A DNA stretch of 63,391 bases from Nitrosomonas sp. (GCA_017994575.1 JAGOKN010000004.1:1-63391); one strand, 5' to 3'. Counted from the first letter of the stretch, positions 49,625 to 59,961 are shown. Notes: a model not told the origin generated them from the letters alone. Translations and numbers: made by a program.

Positions 49625-50437
49625 TTACGAATGGGGTTTTTTCATCAGCAATGATAGGCTGAAAAGTAACGCACTGAACAGAACGATGGTGGTGCCCGAG
49701 GCAACGTTGAAGATATAGCTCAGATACAATCCAATGATACCGGTTACTGATCCAATGAACGTTGAATAAATAAGCATTCTGCTAAAACTCTCTGTGAGCA
49801 TCCTGGCTGTCATGGCAGGAGCGATCAGTGTGGCGGCCACCAGCGTGACACCGATCACATTGAGCGATGCAATGACGGAAAAAGTGAGTAGCAGCGAAAA
49901 CAGAAATTGTACGGATTCTGTTTTAATGCCCAGTACGCGCGCAGCTTCAGGATCAAAGGTGGAAAACAGTAGTGCTCTATAAGTGAAAAATAAAGTAATC
50001 AGTGTAGTGGCCGTCACCAATCCGATCACTACCAAGTCATCATCAGTAATTCCAAGAATATTACCAAATAGAGCAGCTTCAAAGTTTTGTTTAAAGTTAC
50101 GCAACTTACTTACGATCGCTACACCCAAGGCAAACATTGCTGTCGTCACAATGCCGATCGCGGCATCCAATTTGATTTTGTTATTTTGCGTAATTTTGTT
50201 AATCACTAGGACAGCGAGCAATCCCATCGCAAAGGCACCGGCATAAAAATTCAAATTCAGAGTAAAACCCACTATAGCGCCACCAATGGCAGCATGAGAT
50301 AATCCATGCCCGACATAACTCATGCCACGTAGAACTACGTATACGCCGATCATGCCGCCGCATGCGCCCACCAGCAATGCAGCCAATAAGGCGCGACGAA
50401 AGAATTCATACTCGAGTGGCTCGAGGAGAAATTCCAT
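49625..50437 (-). CDS. Metal ABC transporter permease (ZnuB/MntB type)
   Basis: 270 residues with about eight membrane helices and the ABC-3 permease signature (GVYVVLRGMSYVGHGLSHAAIGG, then STFDPEAARVLGI). It forms the inner-membrane pore for a divalent metal. Its start shares bases with the stop of the ATPase gene (TAATG), so the two are made together. Confidence 0.9.
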   Translation of the reverse strand: MEFLLEPLEYEFFRRALLAALLVGACGGMIGVYVVLRGMSYVGHGLSHAAIGGAIVGFTLNLNFYAGAFAMGLLAVLVINKITQNNKIKLDAAIGIVTTAMFALGVAIVSKLRNFKQNFEAALFGNILGITDDDLVVIGLVTATTLITLFFTYRALLFSTFDPEAARVLGIKTESVQFLFSLLLTFSVIASLNVIGVTLVAATLIAPAMTARMLTESFSRMLIYSTFIGSVTGIIGLYLSYIFNVASGTTIVLFSALLFSLSLLMKKPHS

Positions 50438-51258
50438 TAATGCTTCTCATCCATAAAGTGAAGTGGGGTGCTGTTGGCAATTAACAGATGCCCTTCGTAT
50501 TTAATGATCACAATGTCGCCACCATATGTTCGGGTCAGAATTTCATTGGTAAAAATGTCATGCGGTTGCCCTTGTGCGACAACACCTCGATTAAAGCAAA
50601 TAACCCAAGGCAGATGAGAAGCCACGGCATTCAGGTCGTGCGTGGTCAATAAAATGGTAATACCTTCACTATTGATATCTCTCAATAGGTGCAATACTTC
50701 ATGTTGGGTTTTGATATCGATGCCTGAAGTGGGCTCATCCAGAATCAGAAGTTTAGGACTACTGATTAATGCCCGTGCAAGAAATGCACGTTGTCGTTGA
50801 CCACCCGATATATCGATAATATGCTGTTTTAAGCAATCCTCAACACCTAATCGATGCGCAAGATCACGAACACTTTTACGTTCTTCCTTGCTGAGCCAAG
50901 GCAAGATACGCCCATTGGTATACAGTCCCATCGTAATAACTTCTTCGACAGTAACCGGAAAATTCCAATCGACACTGCCAAGCTGGGGCACATAACCGAT
51001 AGCACCCGGCTTTACTTTATTTGCAGGATTGTTGTGTAACTGTATCTTTCCAGAGATAACGGGATGAATGCCTAGAATAATTTTAAGCAGTGTCGTTTTG
51101 CCACAGGCAGTGGGACCGACAATACCTGCAAATTGACCCGCAGCAATCTCCAGTGACAAGCCGTCAAATACTACATTTTTCTCATAACCGGCTGTGACAT
51201 TACTCAGCTGGATAGCAGCGCCGAATGGTGGATTAAAACGCGATGTTACTTGCATCAA
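50437..51258 (-). CDS. Metal ABC transporter ATP-binding protein
   Basis: 273 residues: Walker A GPTACGKTTLLKII, signature ISGGQRQRAFLARAL, Walker B LLILDEPTSGID and switch TTHDLNAVA. It powers the permease encoded next to it. Its start overlaps the binding-protein gene by 26 bases, completing a tight three-gene operon. Confidence 0.93.
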   Translation of the reverse strand: MMQVTSRFNPPFGAAIQLSNVTAGYEKNVVFDGLSLEIAAGQFAGIVGPTACGKTTLLKIILGIHPVISGKIQLHNNPANKVKPGAIGYVPQLGSVDWNFPVTVEEVITMGLYTNGRILPWLSKEERKSVRDLAHRLGVEDCLKQHIIDISGGQRQRAFLARALISSPKLLILDEPTSGIDIKTQHEVLHLLRDINSEGITILLTTHDLNAVASHLPWVICFNRGVVAQGQPHDIFTNEILTRTYGGDIVIIKYEGHLLIANSTPLHFMDEKH

Positions 51259-52201
51259 TACTCGCCATGCAGGTTGGATTTCCCCCCAGTGCTTTCGTCA
51301 TGATAGTCATGTTGTTCACCATCATGCCAATGAAAGAGTGATTGGGTGGCGCTGGTAGCTCATCATCTGAAAGCTGATCAATAAATTTGACGTTCGCTTC
51401 GCGTGCGATTTGTTCCATCACTTTACTAGGAAAAACTTCTGAGCCAAATATTGCGGGTACACCGGTCTTCTTGATCTGCTTAATGATGCTGATGACTTCT
51501 TGCGGGCCAGGCTCGGAAAAATCGGAGGGCTGTATGGCGGCAATCACCGTCATGCCATAGCGGGGTGCAAAATAAGCAAAAGAATCATGGTAGGTCACTA
51601 GCTTGCGATTGTTTGGAGGAATTGTTTCAACGCATTTGAATATTGCTTGATCTAATTTCTTCAGTTTGGCGAGATAAATGGTTGTATTTTCCAGATAGCT
51701 TTTTTTATTGATTGGATCAAACGCAATAAGATTATCCTTGATTATTTCTGCATACCGCATGACCAATTCGATATTCAACCATAAATGAGGATTCGGATGC
51801 CCGTGTTCGCGCGGGAAGCTAAAATCATATTGCCAATCTTCTTCCTTCAGTGCATGGTTCCCGAGTTGCAGGATGGAGGTCTTAGGGTTCTTTACCTTCT
51901 CCGCGAGTATTAATGTGGGTAATTCGAGATCCAAACCATTAACGATAATTATATCGGCTGCTTGCAGTATTTTTATATCGGAAGGGATGGGTTCAAATGT
52001 GTGTGAATCGATTCCATCCGGAACTATCCCGGTAACATTGACGTGAATTCCTCCAATGTTTTGCACCATATTCGTGATGGGAGAGACGGTCGTCACAATG
52101 TTAAGTTTCTTGGAAGTACCCGACGCGAGAGCTGTGTTTTGGAGCGCGATGATGAATAAGAGTAATACAAGTTTTGTAGTATGACTCATTGAGCGTTTCA
52201 T
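51233..52201 (-). CDS. Metal ABC transporter substrate-binding protein (TroA/ZnuA family)
   Basis: About 322 residues from the ATG opening a signal peptide (residues 1-27, ALAS). The cluster A-I metal ligands are visible: SHTFEPIPSDI, NPHLWLN, YHDSFAYFAPRYG and FGSEVFPSKV. There is no long His-rich loop as in high-affinity ZnuA; only HGHPNPHL. Zinc or manganese is usual for this family, while the nickel-linked neighbours make nickel possible. Divergent from the TonB receptor gene. Confidence 0.87.
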   Translation of the reverse strand: MKRSMSHTTKLVLLLFIIALQNTALASGTSKKLNIVTTVSPITNMVQNIGGIHVNVTGIVPDGIDSHTFEPIPSDIKILQAADIIIVNGLDLELPTLILAEKVKNPKTSILQLGNHALKEEDWQYDFSFPREHGHPNPHLWLNIELVMRYAEIIKDNLIAFDPINKKSYLENTTIYLAKLKKLDQAIFKCVETIPPNNRKLVTYHDSFAYFAPRYGMTVIAAIQPSDFSEPGPQEVISIIKQIKKTGVPAIFGSEVFPSKVMEQIAREANVKFIDQLSDDELPAPPNHSFIGMMVNNMTIMTKALGGNPTCMASIDASNIAF

Positions 52202-52228
52202 AACGATTCCCTTGATTCTAGTCAAATT

Positions 52229-52255
52229 GTATGAAAAAAAGTGAATTTATCATAT
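52229..52255. promoter_or_regulatory. Candidate NikR operator
   Basis: GTATGA and TCATAT are separated by 15 bases in the 116-base divergent gap between the metal ABC operon and the TonB receptor gene. The enterobacterial NikR operator is GTATGA-N16-TCATAC; the half-sites match 6/6 and 5/6, while spacing is one base short. A nikR gene lies downstream. The assignment is inference. Confidence 0.4.
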
Positions 52256-52317
52256 CTATTAGATTATGATCACGATTTATACAACTTTGAAGAAATAAAA
52301 TACGTGAGTTTTGAAGA

Positions 52318-54402
52318 ATGAACGTGAGAAAACTGATAGGAGTTGCGATTACTCTGCAGCAGTTTCTCATGAGTTACAGTGTTCTATCAATTGGTTGGCT
52401 GTCTTCGTCAGCTCATGCCGCAGGTGTGCCGTCACTGCGGGAAGTTACAGTCCGCGCCAATGCGAAGGATTTGATTGGCACTGCGAATTCCGCGAATGAA
52501 GGCACAGTGCTTAAACAGCAATTGGACTTGCGCACTGTTTATCGGCCAGGAGAATTACTGGAAACCGTGCCGGGTTTGATCGTGACTCAACATAGCGGCG
52601 AAGGCAAAGCCAACCAGTATTTTCTGCGTGGTTTTAACCTCGATCATGGCACGGATCTACGTATCACGATCGATGGCATGCTGGTTAATCAGCGCTCGCA
52701 TGGACACGGACAAGGTTGGGCTGATACTAATTTTATGATTCCGGAGCTGGTGGGAAATGTGCAGTACATGAAAGGATCTTATTATGCCAATCAAGGTGAT
52801 TTTTCTTCAGCCGGTTCGGTTAGCATGGGGTATGTTGATAAATTACCGAAGGGCATTGCTAGCTATGGTTTAGGACAACAGGGATTTATGCGCGGATTGG
52901 TGGCAAAATCACATGAAGTAGGTAATGGGAATGTTTTGTATGCTGTCGAATTACTGACAAAAGACGGTCCGTGGGTTAAACCTGAAGACTTTAAGAAATT
53001 CAATGCGGTATTGCGCTATAGCCAGGATACGGGGCCGACCAAATTTAATATCACTGCAATGGGTTATGGCGGAAACTGGAATTCTACCGATCAGATTCCA
53101 CAAAGAGCGGTTGCCAGTGGATTCGTTCCGCGGCTGGGCGCGATTGATCCCAGTGATGGTGGTGAAGCACACCGCTTTAGTCTTTCCAGCGCATTACAGC
53201 ATAAGAGTCGCTTCGGAACTACGCAATTGAATTTATATACACTCCACACCAATCTGGCTTTATTCTCAAATTTTACTTATTTTCTTGATGATCCTGTGAA
53301 TGGCGATCAATTTTCTCAGTTCGACAAACGCTTTCAATCCGCCATGAATTTAAGCCATCTATGGGTCAATAAAGTCGGCGGAATCGAAATCGAAAATACG
53401 GCAGGTGTTCAATTCCAGAATGATGTGATTGATAACGGACTATTAAGCACAAAACAGCGCCAAACACTGTCAACCACTCGTAAAGACCACATTAATCAGA
53501 ATAGTGTGGGCATCTATTATCAGAATAGCATACAGTGGCTGGAAAAATTCCGCAGCGTGGCCGGTGTGCGCTCGGATTACTACTGGTTCAATGTAAACAG
53601 CAATCTAAACGCAAACTCGGGTAATCGCTATGACAGCATGACTAATCCTAAGTTGAGTTTGATTTTTGGACCCTGGGCACAAACTGAATTCTATGTTAAT
53701 TACGGTAGCGGTTTTCATAGTAATGATGGACGAGGGGCTACTTCTACCGTGGATCCAAAATCGGGGGATCCCATCAACCGGGTAAATCCGCTGGTGCGTT
53801 CGACGGGATATGAAACGGGATTTCGTACGGCTATTGTTCCAGGATTACAAGCTTCTTTTGCATTATTTCGTTTGGACTTGGATTCAGAACTGCTGTTTGT
53901 GGGTGATGTCGGAACGACTGAGGCAAGTCGCCCAAGCAAACGAGAAGGGTTTGAGATCTCGGCATTCTATATGCCCACTGATTGGCTAACGATCGATGTG
54001 GATTATGCGTTGGCACGTGCACGCTTTAGTGATTCGGATCCGAGTGGTGATCACATACCCGGTTCAATTAAAGGAGCCGGCAAACTGGCAATTTCCGTAG
54101 ACAATATCGGCGCATTCTTTGGGAGCATGCAATGGCGTTACTTCGGTAAGCGCTCTCTCACCACAGATAACAGTGTACAGTCAAATTACACACTGACGCT
54201 GAATGGTCAGATCGGTTACAAAATCGGCAAAAATGTCCAGATATCGTTGCAAGGGTTTAATTTATTGAATACTCGAGCGCACGCAATTGATTATTTTTAT
54301 ACTTCCAGGCTTCCCGGTGAGCCTGCTGCCGGCGTGAGTGACTTGCATTTTCATCCCATTGAAAGTCGATCGTTTCGCGTCAATTTAGTCGCTAATTATT
54401 AA
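52318..54402 (+). CDS. TonB-dependent outer-membrane receptor, probably for a metal
   Basis: 694 residues: a signal peptide (about 1-36, SAHA), a plug domain (REVTVRANAKDLIGTA, YRPGELLETVPGLIV, ANQYFLRGFNLDHGTDLRIT) and a 22-strand barrel ending FRVNLVANY with a C-terminal aromatic. A His-containing plug loop (NQRSHGHGQGWADTN) is notable. Divergent from a metal ABC operon and followed by nikR, so uptake of nickel or a nickel/zinc chelate is likely; the ligand is not proven. Confidence 0.85.
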   Translation: MNVRKLIGVAITLQQFLMSYSVLSIGWLSSSAHAAGVPSLREVTVRANAKDLIGTANSANEGTVLKQQLDLRTVYRPGELLETVPGLIVTQHSGEGKANQYFLRGFNLDHGTDLRITIDGMLVNQRSHGHGQGWADTNFMIPELVGNVQYMKGSYYANQGDFSSAGSVSMGYVDKLPKGIASYGLGQQGFMRGLVAKSHEVGNGNVLYAVELLTKDGPWVKPEDFKKFNAVLRYSQDTGPTKFNITAMGYGGNWNSTDQIPQRAVASGFVPRLGAIDPSDGGEAHRFSLSSALQHKSRFGTTQLNLYTLHTNLALFSNFTYFLDDPVNGDQFSQFDKRFQSAMNLSHLWVNKVGGIEIENTAGVQFQNDVIDNGLLSTKQRQTLSTTRKDHINQNSVGIYYQNSIQWLEKFRSVAGVRSDYYWFNVNSNLNANSGNRYDSMTNPKLSLIFGPWAQTEFYVNYGSGFHSNDGRGATSTVDPKSGDPINRVNPLVRSTGYETGFRTAIVPGLQASFALFRLDLDSELLFVGDVGTTEASRPSKREGFEISAFYMPTDWLTIDVDYALARARFSDSDPSGDHIPGSIKGAGKLAISVDNIGAFFGSMQWRYFGKRSLTTDNSVQSNYTLTLNGQIGYKIGKNVQISLQGFNLLNTRAHAIDYFYTSRLPGEPAAGVSDLHFHPIESRSFRVNLVANY

Positions 54403-54486
54403 CCGATGCTAATATTATCCATCCATGCATGGAATTAAATCTATTATTCTGATAAGTTCTTAGCAGTAAAAGTTTGGGAGAAATTT

Positions 54487-54948
54487 ATGGAACGTTTTAC
54501 TATTTCGATGGATGATAAGCTATCTGAAGAGTTCGACAAGGTGGCGCATGCACGAGGTTATGATAATCGATCAGAGGCGATTCGTGATCTTATCCGCGAA
54601 TATCTTGAAACTGCTCGTTTGCAGAAGGATAACAAAGGTTATTGCATCGCAACCCTGAGTTATATCTACAATCACCATGAACGTGATTTGGTCAGTCAAG
54701 TTACCACTGCCCACCATAATCATCACGATCTGACCTTGTCGAGCATGCATGTGCACATGGATCATGACAACTGTCTGGAGGTGGTAATTTTGCATGGCAC
54801 GGTTCAGGATGTCAGGCTATTTGCCAACCAGGTGATCGCAACCAACGGTGTGCGGCACGGTAAATTGCATATTGTGCCCATTGAGCTTTCTCAGGAGGCT
54901 CATGCGCATTCTTCCGTTCCTCATACGCATAGCAGTCCATTGACTTAA
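54487..54948 (+). CDS. nikR: Nickel-responsive regulator NikR
   Basis: 153 residues: an N-terminal ribbon-helix-helix (MERFTISMDDKLSEEFDKVA, RSEAIRDLIREYLE) and a C-terminal ACT-like domain with the square-planar nickel ligands at His77, His88, His90 and Cys96 (one off from E. coli NikR). The C-terminus adds a His-rich tail (AHAHSSVPHTHSS). Good ribosome binding site (GGGAG). Located between the TonB receptor and the urease block. Confidence 0.95.
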   Translation: MERFTISMDDKLSEEFDKVAHARGYDNRSEAIRDLIREYLETARLQKDNKGYCIATLSYIYNHHERDLVSQVTTAHHNHHDLTLSSMHVHMDHDNCLEVVILHGTVQDVRLFANQVIATNGVRHGKLHIVPIELSQEAHAHSSVPHTHSSPLT

Positions 54949-54955
54949 AAGGCTG

Positions 54956-55063
54956 CTAAGGAAACACTGAAAAAAATTGCGAGTGACGACTAGGCAAGTC
55001 GAATTTAGAATTTGATCGCAACACCATAGGATCAAGCACAGTAGTTTTTCAGAGTTTCCTTAG
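54956..55063. mobile_element. Possible 108-bp miniature inverted-repeat element
   Basis: CTAAGGAAACACTGAAAAA at the left and its inverse TTTTTCAGAGTTTCCTTAG at the right form 19-base terminal repeats with one mismatch, each flanked by TA. The interior has no reading frame. The layout fits a non-autonomous derivative of an IS5- or IS630-like element; no parent element is in the window. It sits eight bases after nikR. Confidence 0.5.
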
Positions 55064-55076
55064 GCTCTACAATAAT

Positions 55077-55101
55077 AAAGCCCTGCTCAGCAGGGCTTTA
55101 T
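55077..55101. terminator. Bidirectional terminator between nikR and the urea transporter gene
   Basis: AAAGCCCTGC, loop TCA, then GCAGGGCTTT: a perfect ten-base-pair stem with A/T runs on both sides, in the convergent gap. Confidence 0.85.
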
Positions 55102-55124
55102 GTCAGGAAAAACCATCTTGACTG

Positions 55125-56108
55125 TTAATGAGCATTTCCCCAATGCCGAGATCTGCTGGCGGCAAAAAGAAACATCCACATGACCAGAACGAAAGGAAAA
55201 GTTAGCGTGGGTAAACCAATTGGCGCCAAAAAGTTGGCCAATCCTGCCTGGCAGATGACGGTCAGAATACCTGCCAGCAATGCTAGCAATGCCGTGCCCA
55301 TCGACGGTGTTAGAAACACCCAACCGACCGCCATCATGGTTAAAACGGGATTGAATGCGTACAATCCCATTTCTATTAGCGTCTTGTCGGCACCCAGCAA
55401 TACCGGAACCGCAACCCCCACGATGGCACCAGATAGTGCCATCAGTGCGCCACGAAATGATGTGATGGCAATTCCCGCCAGAAAAAGGAGCCCGACAATC
55501 ACGCTGTCGGCAAACATGACTTCGCCGATGCCTTTGGCAATGGCTGTGTACCAAGTGACTGCAGTTTCTTGAGTCAGAGCGGCAAACTCTGAAGTGACCA
55601 CTGAGGTTGCGGCAATGTCGGCGGGAATTCCTGGCGCGGGAAGTACCGCACCGCGTGAGAATATATCAAAAGAATATACGGCTACCATGAACATCCAGCA
55701 CGTCAGCACAAAAGGCGATGTGGAAGCAGGAATATTGTAAGGTTGCAGAATTCTCATCAAAGCAGCTAGCACAACTGTCGATAGAATTGAGGCAAGCACT
55801 ACAAACAGCCATAGCTGAGGCGTATTCTCCAGAAATAAAAACAGACAAGGACCGACCAGGGTGCCATTGAATCCGTACAATCCTGCATCGATGTCGTCCT
55901 CGGAAAAACCTAGCAAATAGGCAGCAACGGTGCTGGAGATGACGCCGACCGTGGCAGCCAATCCTGCCGTTATCCCGCCGATGTAGAGAGCGATCAGGAA
56001 AATCAGACCGGTTACGGCATTACAACAGAAAAATACTTGCCCGACGCCCCTGAGGATGGTGCGTAGAGGCCGTGGTATTGCTTTGTCAATCAATAAAGAC
56101 CACTCCAT
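55125..56108 (-). CDS. Urea transporter (UT/Yut family)
   Basis: 327 residues with about ten membrane segments in two homologous halves. GVGQVFFCCNAVTGLIFLIA, LYGFNGTLVGPCLF and the second-half FADSVIVGLLFLAGIAI, LYAFNPVLTMMAVG are the paired UT signatures that line the urea pore. It follows ureG by about 105 bases on the same strand and probably belongs to the urease transcript. Passive, selective urea uptake across the inner membrane. Confidence 0.9.
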   Translation of the reverse strand: MEWSLLIDKAIPRPLRTILRGVGQVFFCCNAVTGLIFLIALYIGGITAGLAATVGVISSTVAAYLLGFSEDDIDAGLYGFNGTLVGPCLFLFLENTPQLWLFVVLASILSTVVLAALMRILQPYNIPASTSPFVLTCWMFMVAVYSFDIFSRGAVLPAPGIPADIAATSVVTSEFAALTQETAVTWYTAIAKGIGEVMFADSVIVGLLFLAGIAITSFRGALMALSGAIVGVAVPVLLGADKTLIEMGLYAFNPVLTMMAVGWVFLTPSMGTALLALLAGILTVICQAGLANFLAPIGLPTLTFPFVLVMWMFLFAASRSRHWGNAH

Positions 56109-56215
56109 GATGATCAGCTCCTAAAGTTGTGTGGAAATTGAATTAGGCAACTGGAACAACCCTTATTCGAATCGTGAATCAGGGCAACGATACTCACACT
56201 GCGGATGAATAGCTC

Positions 56216-56854
56216 TCAGCAGGTGGCGCGTTGTTTTACTTCATCCAGCAATCCTTGCTTTACAATGAAGTCGACGATCTGATCCACGCCTTCTCCGGTA
56301 TGCATGTTGGTAAATACAAAAGGGCGGTCGCCGCGCATTTTTTTCGCGTCTCGCGCCATGACATCAAGATTTGCGCCGACATGGGGCGCAAGATCGGTTT
56401 TATTGATAACCAAAAGTGCCGAGCGCGTAATTCCGGGGCCACCCTTACGAGGAATTTTTTCACCTGCGGCAACATCGATGACATAGATTGTGAGATCAGA
56501 CAGTTCGGGACTGAAAGTGGATGCCAGATTGTCGCCGCCGGATTCAACCAGAATTAGGTCAAGATTCGGAAAATCCGCGGTCATGCGCGCAATGGCTTCG
56601 AGATTGATCGACGCATCTTCCCGGATTGCCGTGTGCGGGCATCCTCCGGTTTCCACGCCCATCAGGCGTTCTGGTGGCAACGCATTGGCACGCAACAGGA
56701 TTTCCATGTCTTCTTTGGTGTAAATATCATTGGTAATCACGGCCATTTCATAGCGATCGCGCATTTTCTTGCTCAGTGCTTCGCAGAGAGCGGTTTTACC
56801 AGAACCCACCGGGCCACCGATGCCAACTCGAAGAGGATTTGATTGTTTGTTCAT
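56216..56854 (-). CDS. ureG: Urease accessory GTPase UreG
   Basis: 212 residues: P-loop [27 protein letters not shown] with the nickel-binding Cys-Pro-His, [15 protein letters not shown] and [11 protein letters not shown]. It uses GTP to hand nickel to apo-urease with UreD/F. Seventeen bases after ureF. Confidence 0.97.
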   Translation of the reverse strand: MNKQSNPLRVGIGGPVGSGKTALCEALSKKMRDRYEMAVITNDIYTKEDMEILLRANALPPERLMGVETGGCPHTAIREDASINLEAIARMTADFPNLDLILVESGGDNLASTFSPELSDLTIYVIDVAAGEKIPRKGGPGITRSALLVINKTDLAPHVGANLDVMARDAKKMRGDRPFVFTNMHTGEGVDQIVDFIVKQGLLDEVKQRATC

Positions 56855-56871
56855 GTCGTTATTTCCAAGAA

Positions 56872-57549
56872 TTATGATCGATATACTCTACTATATTGCG
56901 TTTCATGCTGCATCGACAGCAATGATAATCCCGGCGCCCAATTAGATAATTCATCGTCATTGAGCAGCTGCGCGCGCTGTGCAACTTCCTCGACGACTGG
57001 ATGCAGGGAAAGTAGTAATCTCTGTCCGGAAACCTGTCCTAAGGGAACCGATTTGACGCACACCAGCACCTGATTTTCAACCAGCGAGAACAACATACCC
57101 AACAATGCTGCCTCACGTGGCACTCCAAGAGCTACCGCCGCACAGGCAAACGCAGTAGGCAAGGGTGTTTCGGATTGAAGTGACAATATTGCTTGCAAGG
57201 AGTCGTCGGCAATCTTGAGATCCATCGCCAGTTTCCTTAAAGAATATCCCATCTGGATGGTTTCGGCGCGGAACTCGGTTGTATCTCGTGCGGCAACAAA
57301 GCATTCAGTCCAATGGCTGACAGTTGCTGCATCGCGTTCGGCAAAAGCGTTCAGTAACCGCCATACGATCGGCGCTTCGAAATCGGCGATGATACTCAAC
57401 GATTCAGAAATCCACGCATAAGCGGAGTTTTCATCGTAGACAGTGCGGTTTTCGATGGCAGATTCCAGTCCTTGGGAATAGGTATAGGCTCCAATCGGCA
57501 ACGATGGACTGGCCAATTGCAACAAACGGAGCAATAATGCGGATTGCAT
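56872..57549 (-). CDS. ureF: Urease accessory protein UreF
   Basis: 225 residues from the ATG with GGAG seven bases upstream; a longer open frame overlaps ureE and is not used. [31 protein letters not shown] and [19 protein letters not shown] are UreF motifs. Acts as GTPase regulator in the UreDFG complex. Confidence 0.94.
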   Translation of the reverse strand: MQSALLLRLLQLASPSLPIGAYTYSQGLESAIENRTVYDENSAYAWISESLSIIADFEAPIVWRLLNAFAERDAATVSHWTECFVAARDTTEFRAETIQMGYSLRKLAMDLKIADDSLQAILSLQSETPLPTAFACAAVALGVPREAALLGMLFSLVENQVLVCVKSVPLGQVSGQRLLLSLHPVVEEVAQRAQLLNDDELSNWAPGLSLLSMQHETQYSRVYRS

Positions 57550-57553
57550 GGCA

Positions 57554-58090
57554 TTACTCCTGATGTCGTGAATCCGACGGACGGTGGATCTTCTGCCGTG
57601 CAGGTATGGGAGCCAATGGACCGTGGGCATGATAGTGTCCATCACCATGATGGTGATGATGTCCACCGCTGCTTCCATACGCGCCGGACTCCGGCTCGAA
57701 TGGTGCCGTTTCTTCACTAACCGCTGCACCCAGGCCTTCGAGCATTTGCTTTAGTACGCTATCCTGGTGAATGCGCAGGAATCCATCACCAACCTGAGTT
57801 TGCGTATGCCGATTTCCCAAATGAAATGCGCAACGCAACAAGTCATGCGGTGTGCGGCACGTGACACGGTAGGTCAGTTCGGCAGCGGCAATGATCTGCA
57901 CTACCCGACCATCGTCGCTCTGGAGCAGATCGTTATGCCGCAATACGGTGCCGCGTGCGGTAAAGATGGCTACTTCTTCACCATTGGTCAATGCTGTTCG
58001 CAAGCGGCTGTTTTCACGCATCTCATAAGGAAGAACGAGTTCCGCAAAAACCGATTCAGCTTGGTCTATTTTGGTATTGAGGGTAATCAT
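57554..58090 (-). CDS. ureE: Urease nickel chaperone UreE with His-rich tail
   Basis: 178 residues: a UreE N-terminal domain (TARGTVLRHNDLLQSDDGR), a C-terminal metal domain (LGNRHTQTQVGDG, DSVLKQMLEGLG), and a tail with GGHHHHHGDGHYHAHG that can store several nickel ions. It supplies nickel to UreG. Four bases from ureF; separated from ureC by 131 bases, possibly with an internal promoter. Confidence 0.95.
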   Translation of the reverse strand: MITLNTKIDQAESVFAELVLPYEMRENSRLRTALTNGEEVAIFTARGTVLRHNDLLQSDDGRVVQIIAAAELTYRVTCRTPHDLLRCAFHLGNRHTQTQVGDGFLRIHQDSVLKQMLEGLGAAVSEETAPFEPESGAYGSSGGHHHHHGDGHYHAHGPLAPIPARQKIHRPSDSRHQE

Positions 58091-58221
58091 CTGTTTTTAT
58101 GGCATTCATTTAAAGATTATTGAAGATCGCGATCATTGTTGTCAATGATAATAGTGTCTTGCAACGGCACAGTTTTCCGAGTCAGGAATATTGCAGCGGT
58201 TCCTAACTCGTTCCGCTATCC

Positions 58222-59928
58222 TTAGAATAGAAAATACCGTTGCGCCATCGGTAACACATCTTCCGCGCCGCATGTTAACAATTGACCATCCGCACGCACT
58301 TCATAGGTTTCCGGATCCACTTCCATTTTAGGTGTTGCGCTATTGTGAATCATGTCTTTCTTGCGCAAATTCCGTGTATTCTTGACCGGAATAATGTGTT
58401 TATCGAGCTTTAACTGATCGATCAAATCAGCATTAAGCGCGGCTTGCGAGGCGAATGTGAAACACGATGTTTTGATTCCTCCTCCATATCCACCAAACAT
58501 ATACCGGTAATGCACGGGTTGAGGCGTTGGAATCGATGCATTAGGATCACCCATTAGAGATGCAGCGATCATTCCACCTTTTAAGATCATGGATGGTTTT
58601 ACACCGAAGAAAGCAGGTCTCCATAATACAAGATCTGCATATTTACCAACTTCTACCGATCCAATCGCGTGTGAAATACCGTGAGTAATGGCTGGATTAA
58701 TAGTGTACTTGGCAACATAACGCTTCACACGGAAATTATCATTCCTTGAACTATCCTCCTGTAGTGTGCCGCGTTGTATCTTCATTTTATGCGCGGTTTG
58801 CCATGTGCGCAGTACGACTTCACCGATGCGCCCCATTGCTTGCGAATCTGAGGACATCATAGAGATCGCTCCCATGTCATGCAGAATATCTTCAGCCGCG
58901 ATGGTTTCTTTCCGAATGCGTGATTCTGCAAAAGCAAGATCTTCTGCAATATTGGCGTGTAAATGATGGCACACCATTAGCATATCCAAGTGCTCATCAA
59001 GAGTGTTCACCGTATAAGGGCGAGTTGGATTCGTCGATGAAGGCAAAACATTTTCCTGACCCACGACCGCTATGATGTCCGGAGCATGACCGCCGCCCGC
59101 GCCTTCAGTATGGAAGGTATGAATGGTACGATCTTTCATGGCAGCAATGGTGTTTTCCAGATAACCGCCTTCATTGATAGTATCGGTATGAATAGCAACC
59201 TGTACATCATATTTATCTGCGACATTCAGACAATTATCAATAGCTGCGTAAGTTGTACCCCAGTCTTCATGAAGCTTTAGACCACAAGCACCAGCAAAAA
59301 CTTGCTCTTCAAGTGGTGTTGGCAAGCTGGTATTACCTTTACCAAAGAAACCTGTATTCATCACGAGCCCATCCGATGCTCTGAGCATGGAATGAATATG
59401 CCAGGGTCCTGGTGTACAAGTGGTTGCCGCTGTCCCTACTGCAGGACCTGTACCGCCTCCCAGCATGGTGGTGATGCCATTCATCATGGCATCTTCAGCT
59501 TGCTGTGGCGAAATGAAGTGAATGTGGGTATCTACACCGCCGGCTGTAACAATCAAATTCTCACCGGCAATGATTTCGGTGGCTGAACCAATAATCATTG
59601 TGACATTGGGTTGAATATCTGGATTTCCAGCTTTGCCGATTGCTGCAATCTTGCCATTCTTTAGGCCTATATCCGCTTTGACAATTCCCCAATGATCAAT
59701 AATGATTGCATTGGTAATCACGGTGTCCATGACATCTGAGTGATTATGTTGTGATTGACCCATACCATCGCGAATTACTTTTCCACCACCGAACTTCACT
59801 TCTTCCCCATATGTAGTGAAGTCTTTCTCAATCTCTATAAACAGCTCTGTATCGGCCAAACGGACACGGTCACCAGTTGTTGGGCCCATCATTTCGACAT
59901 AGGTTTGACGGGAAATTTTTACGCTCAT
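58222..59928 (-). CDS. ureC: Urease alpha subunit
   Basis: 568 residues with all active-site residues: His135 and His137 (DTHIHF), carbamylated Lys218 ([10 protein letters not shown]), His247, His273, the flap Cys320-His321 (MVCHHLH) and Asp361 (SSDSQAMG). It hydrolyses urea to ammonia and carbamate using two nickel ions. The length is that of the separate alpha subunit of non-Helicobacter ureases. Follows ureB by about 33 bases. Confidence 0.98.
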   Translation of the reverse strand: MSVKISRQTYVEMMGPTTGDRVRLADTELFIEIEKDFTTYGEEVKFGGGKVIRDGMGQSQHNHSDVMDTVITNAIIIDHWGIVKADIGLKNGKIAAIGKAGNPDIQPNVTMIIGSATEIIAGENLIVTAGGVDTHIHFISPQQAEDAMMNGITTMLGGGTGPAVGTAATTCTPGPWHIHSMLRASDGLVMNTGFFGKGNTSLPTPLEEQVFAGACGLKLHEDWGTTYAAIDNCLNVADKYDVQVAIHTDTINEGGYLENTIAAMKDRTIHTFHTEGAGGGHAPDIIAVVGQENVLPSSTNPTRPYTVNTLDEHLDMLMVCHHLHANIAEDLAFAESRIRKETIAAEDILHDMGAISMMSSDSQAMGRIGEVVLRTWQTAHKMKIQRGTLQEDSSRNDNFRVKRYVAKYTINPAITHGISHAIGSVEVGKYADLVLWRPAFFGVKPSMILKGGMIAASLMGDPNASIPTPQPVHYRYMFGGYGGGIKTSCFTFASQAALNADLIDQLKLDKHIIPVKNTRNLRKKDMIHNSATPKMEVDPETYEVRADGQLLTCGAEDVLPMAQRYFLF

Positions 59929-59961
59929 TTTTGTGCTCCTGTAAAATTATTGCAATACAAG

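Noticed and set aside
58132-58149. Hairpin ATCATTG/CAATGAT between ureC and ureE as a terminator
   Set aside because: Only seven AT-rich base pairs and no T-run; termination inside the urease operon is not supported.
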